Of a stretch of DNA of 8,758 nt, positions 5,876-8,758 are shown in pieces (within the stretch, counting starts at the first letter, position 1; each line of letters starts with the position of its first letter). The notes under the pieces are model-generated. The model saw only the letters and a program-made list of their open reading frames with translations, ran no database searches and was not told the origin of the DNA. The DNA comes from Actinomycetota bacterium (GTDB taxonomy: Bacteria > Actinomycetota > Geothermincolia > Fen-727 > Anoxymicrobiaceae). The position numbers were made by a program, and so were the translations under genes. The stretch spans positions 1 to 8,758 of the forward strand of contig JAHIPE010000180.1 of assembly GCA_018894655.1 (NCBI GenBank), in the 5' to 3' direction.

Positions 5876-6799
5876 CTAAGCACGCGGGTGGCTTCTATTA
5901 TAGGCCTTCTGGATCTCACTCCTGGTGAGATGGGTATAGACACGCGTAGTCGCGATATTCTTGTGACCAAGCAACTCCTGTACCGACCGCAGGTCAGCCC
6001 CGTGGGCAAGGAGGTGGGTGGCGAACGTGTGCCTGAGCGCATGGGGGCTGACGCCCTCCCCTCCTACCAGCGCCCTCGACTCCGCCCTTACGATCCTCCT
6101 CACCTGCCTGGGGTCAATCGGCGACCCCCTTCTTCCCAGGAACACCACGTCACCGCTATACTCCCCGGCTCGAGCGAGCGCCGGCCTCTCCCGGTCCAGG
6201 TACTCCCTCAACGCCTTCAGCGCAGGCCATCCGGCAAGGACGGAGCGTTCCCTGTCACCCTTCCCAACAACCCTCAGCACCCCGGAGGCGAAATCCACGT
6301 CCAGGGTCACGAGAGCGCATAGCTCGCTCACCCGGATTCCGGTAGCGTAGAGCAACTCTATTATGGCGCGGTCGCGGAGGCCCTGTTCACCGGCGGCGCC
6401 GGACTCGCAGGCGAGAACCTCCACCTCGGCCTCGGTAAGAAAACGCGGCACGTCCCTGCCCTTCACCGGGAACGAGAGTGTGGTTGCCGGGTTGGAGTCA
6501 ATGATATCAGCGTCGGTGAGGAAGCGGAAAAGAGACCGCAGGCAGGCGCACCTCCTGGCGACGGTGGAACGAGAGTAGCCCCTGGCCTGCTGGTTGGCGA
6601 GGAAACTGCGCAGCATCCTGTGGTCTACGTCGGCGAGGCAGTCAACATCCATCCGGTCGAGGAAATCAGTGAAATGCTCGAGGTCTCCCCGGTAAGAGGA
6701 CAGCGTGTTACCTGACAGGTTCTTTACATCCCGCAGGAAGGTAAGAAAGCTGCCAACGCTCTCCCCTGCATTCGAACGCGCTTCTCTTTTTCCGGTCAT
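5876..6799 (-). CDS. xerC: Tyrosine recombinase XerC
   Basis: XerC-type recombinases resolve chromosome dimers at the dif site, cutting DNA through a covalent phosphotyrosine. The 307-residue product has the SAM-like core-binding N-terminal domain (about 12-100) and the catalytic domain (about 118-300). The full catalytic set is present: R156 in ATGIRVSEL, K180 in VVGKGDRER, H253 and R256 in SPHALRHTFATHLL, H279 in LLGHKN and nucleophile Y288 in TRVYTHL. Length fits XerC/XerD (about 300). The symbol XerC rather than XerD rests on the dprA-side context and the IATTRVYTHLT motif. ATG at 6799 has AGGGG five bases upstream. It is the first gene after the 513-base spacer, and the sigma factor follows 16 bases after its stop, so the two are probably co-transcribed. 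A promoter candidate lies about 110 bases upstream. Confidence 0.95.
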   Translation of the reverse strand: MTGKREARSNAGESVGSFLTFLRDVKNLSGNTLSSYRGDLEHFTDFLDRMDVDCLADVDHRMLRSFLANQQARGYSRSTVARRCACLRSLFRFLTDADIIDSNPATTLSFPVKGRDVPRFLTEAEVEVLACESGAAGEQGLRDRAIIELLYATGIRVSELCALVTLDVDFASGVLRVVGKGDRERSVLAGWPALKALREYLDRERPALARAGEYSGDVVFLGRRGSPIDPRQVRRIVRAESRALVGGEGVSPHALRHTFATHLLAHGADLRSVQELLGHKNIATTRVYTHLTRSEIQKAYNRSHPRA

Positions 6800-6898
6800 T
6801 GGACCCCTGGAGCCGACTTAGATGACACCAGCAAAAAAGTGCTCGTCTAATTGATAAATGACACGTCCGGCCCAGCCGGTAACCACAACTATTGTTGC

Positions 6899-6937
6899 TT
6901 GACAACATTATAGTATAAATCATTATAGTTCTGTCAA
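6899..6937. repeat. Imperfect 39-bp palindrome with promoter hexamers on both strands
   Basis: TTGACA at 6899-6904 is mirrored by TGTCAA at 6932-6937. Two mismatches inward, a further block (6907-6914 against 6922-6929) pairs with two G-T wobbles, leaving a seven-base centre. Consequently each strand reads TTGACA, 19 bases, then TATAAT (minus) or TATAGT (plus). It could be an operator over the xerC promoter, a pair of face-to-face promoters, or an incidental AT-rich palindrome. Confidence 0.5.
6907..6937 (-). promoter_or_regulatory. Candidate promoter for xerC and the sigma factor
   Basis: On the minus strand a perfect -35 hexamer TTGACA (6937-6932) is followed by a perfect -10 hexamer TATAAT (6912-6907). 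The spacer is 19 bases, longer than the preferred 17; a poorer TACTAT lies at a 16-base spacing. Transcription would start near 6900 and leave a leader of about 100 bases before xerC. A second TATAAT at 6927-6922 lacks a properly spaced -35. Confidence 0.45.
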
Positions 6938-6959
6938 TTAATGTGATTTGCCGCAAGGG

Positions 6960-6974
6960 TTTCAACAGTTGAAA
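6960..6974. repeat. Perfect 15-bp palindrome, operator-like
   Basis: TTTCAACAGTTGAAA is a perfect inverted repeat of seven bases per arm around one central base. It covers the -35 hexamer of the plus-strand promoter candidate and lies 22 bases upstream of the minus-strand -35 hexamer. Its size and symmetry fit a binding site for a dimeric regulator, but I do not recognise a specific family. Confidence 0.45.
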
Positions 6975-6997
6975 TAATCATAGACATATTATATTAT
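6969..6997 (+). promoter_or_regulatory. Candidate plus-strand promoter ahead of the 50-codon ORF
   Basis: TTGAAA (6969-6974), a 17-base spacer and TATTAT (6992-6997) each match the main sigma consensus in five of six positions at the ideal spacing. It points away from xerC towards the small ORF at 7104, with an expected start near 7004. The region is AT-rich, so a chance match is possible. Confidence 0.4.
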
Positions 6998-7070
6998 GTT
7001 ATGTAATATATAAGTTACAATGAAGTTGTCAGAATGGGCAAGGTTGTGGTAGAGTATGGACAGTAATCAG

Positions 7071-7097
7071 GCGTTAATCGAAAACCAAGATTAACGC
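7071..7097. repeat. Perfect 9-bp inverted repeat just upstream of the small ORF
   Basis: GCGTTAATC (7071-7079) and GATTAACGC (7089-7097) are exact reverse complements around a nine-base A-rich loop. The right arm ends six bases before the ATG at 7104, so in a plus-strand transcript the hairpin would sit against the ribosome binding region. As DNA it could also be a regulator site. There is no T-run after it in either direction. Confidence 0.5.
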
Positions 7098-7103
7098 AGG
7101 ATT

Positions 7104-7256
7104 ATGAAGATAGCTCGCCGTGAGTTCCACGGAGAGGGTAAACGGACGTGGAGGGGAGGTAAGACCCGCTCCAGACAGTGGGCGCACCTCGGAGAAGCGT
7201 CAATCAGGAGAGATGGCACATTTGTCATCATTCTGAGGAACGGGAACTCCTTCTGA
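7104..7256 (+). CDS. Small basic ORF of unknown function (50 residues), doubtful
   Basis: I do not recognise this product. It runs from ATG at 7104 to TGA at 7254-7256 and is the only plausible reading frame on the plus strand of the spacer. The peptide has 12 K/R against 4 D/E, two tryptophans (16 and 26), an arginine- and glycine-rich middle and a hydrophobic C-terminal stretch TFVIILRNG (39-47). In favour are a promoter candidate about 100 bases upstream, a hairpin directly before the start and moderately GC-biased third codon positions (32 of 49). Against it are a poor ribosome site (AGGA only two bases from the ATG), its short length and an overlapping 46-codon open frame on the opposite strand. 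It could be a real small protein, the relic of a larger gene, or chance. Confidence 0.25.
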   Translation: MKIARREFHGEGKRTWRGGKTRSRQWAHLGEASIRRDGTFVIILRNGNSF

Positions 7257-7288
7257 CACAAAGAAACTCACCGCGCGCACAACCGCCA

Positions 7289-7301
7289 GGTGGTTACCAC
7301 C
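7289..7301. repeat. Short perfect palindrome after the dprA stop
   Basis: GGTGGT and ACCACC are exact reverse complements around one central base, starting 12 bases past the dprA stop codon in the direction of transcription. GC-rich sequence and a loose T-rich patch (GTTTCTTT, 7270-7260 region) follow later. It might contribute to transcript ending after dprA, but it lacks the adjacent T-run of an intrinsic terminator. Confidence 0.3.
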
Positions 7302-7312
7302 GACCCGCCCGC

Positions 7313-8437
7313 TCAAGCATGTTTGCCGCCGTGTGGGGCGGACCGGTAGTAACGGCCCCCGGGGCCGCGGGTAACCAGCCCTTCCACCTCCATCCGGGAA
7401 AGGACGCTCACCGTCTCGGCGGCGTTCAGGCCCGTTTTCCCCGACAGACCCTCCGCGTCCGACAGCCCCCCGGATATCGCGTCGAGCAGGGTCCGCTCTT
7501 TCGTCCCCCACTCCTTGCACAGGCTGTCTACCGGCCCCGGACTCCCGTCGGTCCCCTCACGGGAGATGCCGAGCTCCTTCAATACATCCTCCGGACAGGT
7601 GACCGGCACGGCGCCGTTCCTGATAAGGGCGTTGGTGCCCCTGCTGTTCGGCGAGAACACGCCTCCTGGAACCGCCATCACCTCGCGCCCCTCCGAGAGG
7701 GCGAAGTCAACGGTCAGGAGAGCGCCGCTCCTCTCCGACGCCTCAACCACGATCACCGCAGCCGACATCCCGGCGATTACCCTGTTGCGAGCGGGGAAGT
7801 GATGCCTGGCCGGTTCAGTGCCCGGAGGATACTCACCGAGAAGGCATCCTTCACTCTCGATATCGCTGAAGAGGGCGCCGTTGGACCAGGGGTATACCAC
7901 GTCTACGCCGCACCCCAGCACCGCGGTCGTAAACCCCCCTTCGGCCAGCGCCCCCCGGTGGGCGGCCGCGTCCACCCCGAAGGCGGCCCCGCTTATGACG
8001 TGGACCCCCGCGCGGGCAAGCCCGCCGGCAAGCCACCCGGCGACTTCCAGCCCGTACGGGGTGGCTTTCCTGGACCCCACCAGCGCAACGCACGTCAACC
8101 CCACCGGCAGGGGCCTCCCACGGCAGTACAGCGCCCAGGGGGGATCGTGTATCTCGCCCAGCAGTCCGGGGTAGCCGGGGCCTCCCTTGACCACCACCGT
8201 TACACCGCCGCTCTCGATTGCCCTCAACCGGCTCACCGGATCGACCCGGCCCGATAACTCCCGCCACCCGGTGCCCCCGGCGCGTGAGTCCCCGTGGCCT
8301 GCGCCGCGGCGCACCGCCTCCCAGGCGCCGGCCGGCGAGCCGAACATGGTAAGCAATTCCCCTACCTTCTTCACCCCCGCGCCGGGAAGTGACAGCAGGG
8401 CCAACAGTTCCGCCTTCTCACTTTCCAGGTCTTTCAT
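7313..8437 (-). CDS. dprA: DNA processing protein DprA
   Basis: DprA binds incoming single-stranded DNA in the cytosol and loads RecA onto it, supporting natural transformation and related recombination. The 374-residue product has an N-terminal helical region (about 1-75), then the Rossmann-like DprA core (about 80-285) with ALVGSRKATPYG (118-129), ISGAAFGVDAAAHRGAL (148-164), VLGCGVDVVYP (173-183), GEYPPGT (201-207), HHFPARNRVIAGM (212-224), ERSGALLTVDFALSEGREV (235-253) and SRGTNALIRNGA (265-276). A C-terminal winged-helix domain (about 312-365) completes the common three-part layout. ATG at 8437 has AGGAG five bases upstream. The frame continues to 8503, but that start would overlap comM and lacks family similarity. 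It lies 26 bases after comM, an arrangement typical of the comM-dprA pair. No competence pilus genes are visible here. Confidence 0.97.
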   Translation of the reverse strand: MKDLESEKAELLALLSLPGAGVKKVGELLTMFGSPAGAWEAVRRGAGHGDSRAGGTGWRELSGRVDPVSRLRAIESGGVTVVVKGGPGYPGLLGEIHDPPWALYCRGRPLPVGLTCVALVGSRKATPYGLEVAGWLAGGLARAGVHVISGAAFGVDAAAHRGALAEGGFTTAVLGCGVDVVYPWSNGALFSDIESEGCLLGEYPPGTEPARHHFPARNRVIAGMSAAVIVVEASERSGALLTVDFALSEGREVMAVPGGVFSPNSRGTNALIRNGAVPVTCPEDVLKELGISREGTDGSPGPVDSLCKEWGTKERTLLDAISGGLSDAEGLSGKTGLNAAETVSVLSRMEVEGLVTRGPGGRYYRSAPHGGKHA

Positions 8438-8463
8438 TTGTGCTCCTGTATGCGGCAGCCAAG

Positions 8464-8758
8464 CTATCTCGACCCCGGGGAGAACACCGACCTCTCCAGG
8501 CACCTGTACTGGACGGCCTCGGCCAGGTGCTCCACGCCTATCACCTCGGCCCCCGCCAGGTCGGCCACCGTCCGAGCTACTTTGAGCACCCGGTCGTAGG
8601 AGCGTGCCGACAGCCCAAGTCGCTCCACCGCCGTCCCCAGGAACCTCTCACCCTCAGCCGAGACATCGCAGACGCTCTCCAGTATTGCGTGGTCCATCTC
8701 CGCGTTGGAATGTACGCCGCTGCCACGCAGCCGCTCCTCCTGTACTCTCCTGGCTCCC
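8464..8758 (-). CDS. comM: ComM/YifB family Mg-chelatase-like AAA+ ATPase (partial, C-terminus only)
   Basis: ComM is a hexameric AAA+ helicase that promotes branch migration during natural transformation in several bacteria. Only the last 98 or so residues are in the window; the ATPase core with Walker motifs lies beyond the right edge. The visible part is the C-terminal Mg-chelatase helical domain, recognised by the run from residue FLGTAVERLGLSARSYDRVL through KVARTVADLAG, then the EHLAEAVQYR segment close to the end, which is near-diagnostic for the YifB/ComM family. The stop TAG is at 8464-8466. It precedes dprA by 26 bases on the same strand, the usual partner, so co-transcription is likely. 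The frame is open to the window edge. Confidence 0.95.
   Translation of the reverse strand, partial: GARRVQEERLRGSGVHSNAEMDHAILESVCDVSAEGERFLGTAVERLGLSARSYDRVLKVARTVADLAGAEVIGVEHLAEAVQYRCLERSVFSPGSR

Larger units (their letters stand above)
6800..7312. other. 513-base spacer between dprA and xerC
   Basis: No homologue of a known gene is visible in either strand. The part from about 6840 to 7030 is much richer in A and T than the rest of the window. Within the spacer are a promoter-like symmetric element (6899-6937), a 15-bp palindrome (6960-6974), a plus-strand promoter candidate (6969-6997), a perfect 9-bp inverted repeat (7071-7097), a 50-codon plus-strand ORF (7104-7256) and a short palindrome next to the dprA stop (7289-7301). 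Many bacteria carry topA at this point between dprA and xerC; no trace of a topoisomerase reading frame is present. The rest shows nothing I can name. Confidence 0.6.

Noticed and set aside
5860..6042. 61-codon N-terminal extension of the sigma factor
   Set aside because: It lies inside the xerC coding sequence in another frame, lacks sigma similarity, and the 281-residue form already matches WhiG length.
6820..6850. A6/T6 run near 6834 as an intrinsic terminator
   Set aside because: The run lies in the loop of a weak imperfect hairpin rather than after a stem, and it would end transcription just before xerC.
6867..6879. CCGGC-cca-GCCGG hairpin as a terminator or riboswitch in the xerC leader
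   Set aside because: The stem is only five base pairs with no T-run on either strand, and no aptamer-like conserved core is recognisable.
6708..6965. 85-codon minus-strand ORF across the start of xerC
   Set aside because: Half of it lies in an alternative frame of xerC and the rest in AT-rich promoter sequence. It shows no recognisable protein features.
6975..7010. dif-like sequence near xerC, with TTATGTTAT resembling a XerD arm
   Set aside because: The opposite arm does not match, and the stretch is an AT-rich tract in which such short matches are expected by chance. dif normally lies near the replication terminus rather than beside xerC.
7200..7520. Plus or minus ORFs at 7178-8257 and 7200-7520 as separate genes
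   Set aside because: Both mostly overlap dprA in other frames and have no recognisable motifs.
8438..8503. 22-codon N-terminal extension of DprA
   Set aside because: It overlaps the comM stop, while the ATG at 8437 has AGGAG five bases upstream.

Overview
This window is a compact stretch of bacterial chromosome from a GC-rich organism. Ten protein-coding genes, eight complete and two cut by the window edges, all read on the minus strand. Read from the right edge leftwards they are comM (3' end only), dprA, xerC, a FliA/WhiG-type sigma factor, rpsB, tsf, pyrH, frr, cdsA and dxr (5' two thirds only). The order combines two known neighbourhoods. comM-dprA and rpsB-tsf-pyrH-frr-cdsA-dxr are widely conserved. 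A WhiG/SigD-type sigma gene just upstream of rpsB is known from Streptomyces (whiG) and Bacillus (sigD). Direct frr-cdsA adjacency without uppS, high GC and a WhiG-like sigma point to an actinobacterial lineage. The short 203-residue EF-Ts differs from the longer EF-Ts of Streptomyces and Mycobacterium, so a deep-branching actinobacterial group is my guess. Taxonomy is inference; no rRNA gene is present.

Layout. Positions 8464-8758 hold the C-terminus of a ComM/YifB AAA+ ATPase. Positions 7313-8437 hold dprA, which loads RecA on incoming single-stranded DNA. Positions 6800-7312 are a 513-base, partly AT-rich spacer. In many bacteria topA sits between dprA and xerC; here there is none, but the spacer contains promoter-like elements on both strands, several perfect inverted repeats and an unrecognised 50-codon ORF on the plus strand. 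Positions 5876-6799 hold xerC, followed 16 bases later by the sigma factor (5014-5859). Positions 4726-5013 are a second spacer, rich in inverted repeats, forming the rpsB leader. Positions 1-4725 are one tight operon-like run with gaps of 2 to 53 bases: ribosomal protein S2, EF-Ts, UMP kinase, ribosome recycling factor, CDP-diglyceride synthase and DXP reductoisomerase.

How the genes work together. rpsB, tsf and frr supply translation. pyrH makes UDP for nucleotide synthesis. cdsA and dxr open phospholipid and isoprenoid precursor pathways, which couples ribosome growth with envelope growth. dprA, comM and xerC handle DNA uptake/recombination and chromosome dimer resolution. The sigma factor probably controls a motility or developmental regulon elsewhere, since no target genes are in the window.

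Novelty. The coding content is conserved housekeeping and I see no new defence or mobile system. The parts that deserve a second look are the two spacers (6800-7312 with possible divergent promoters and the 50-codon ORF; 4726-5013 with a structured rpsB leader), the long acidic tail on S2, and a substituted turn residue in the sigma factor's DNA-binding helix-turn-helix.
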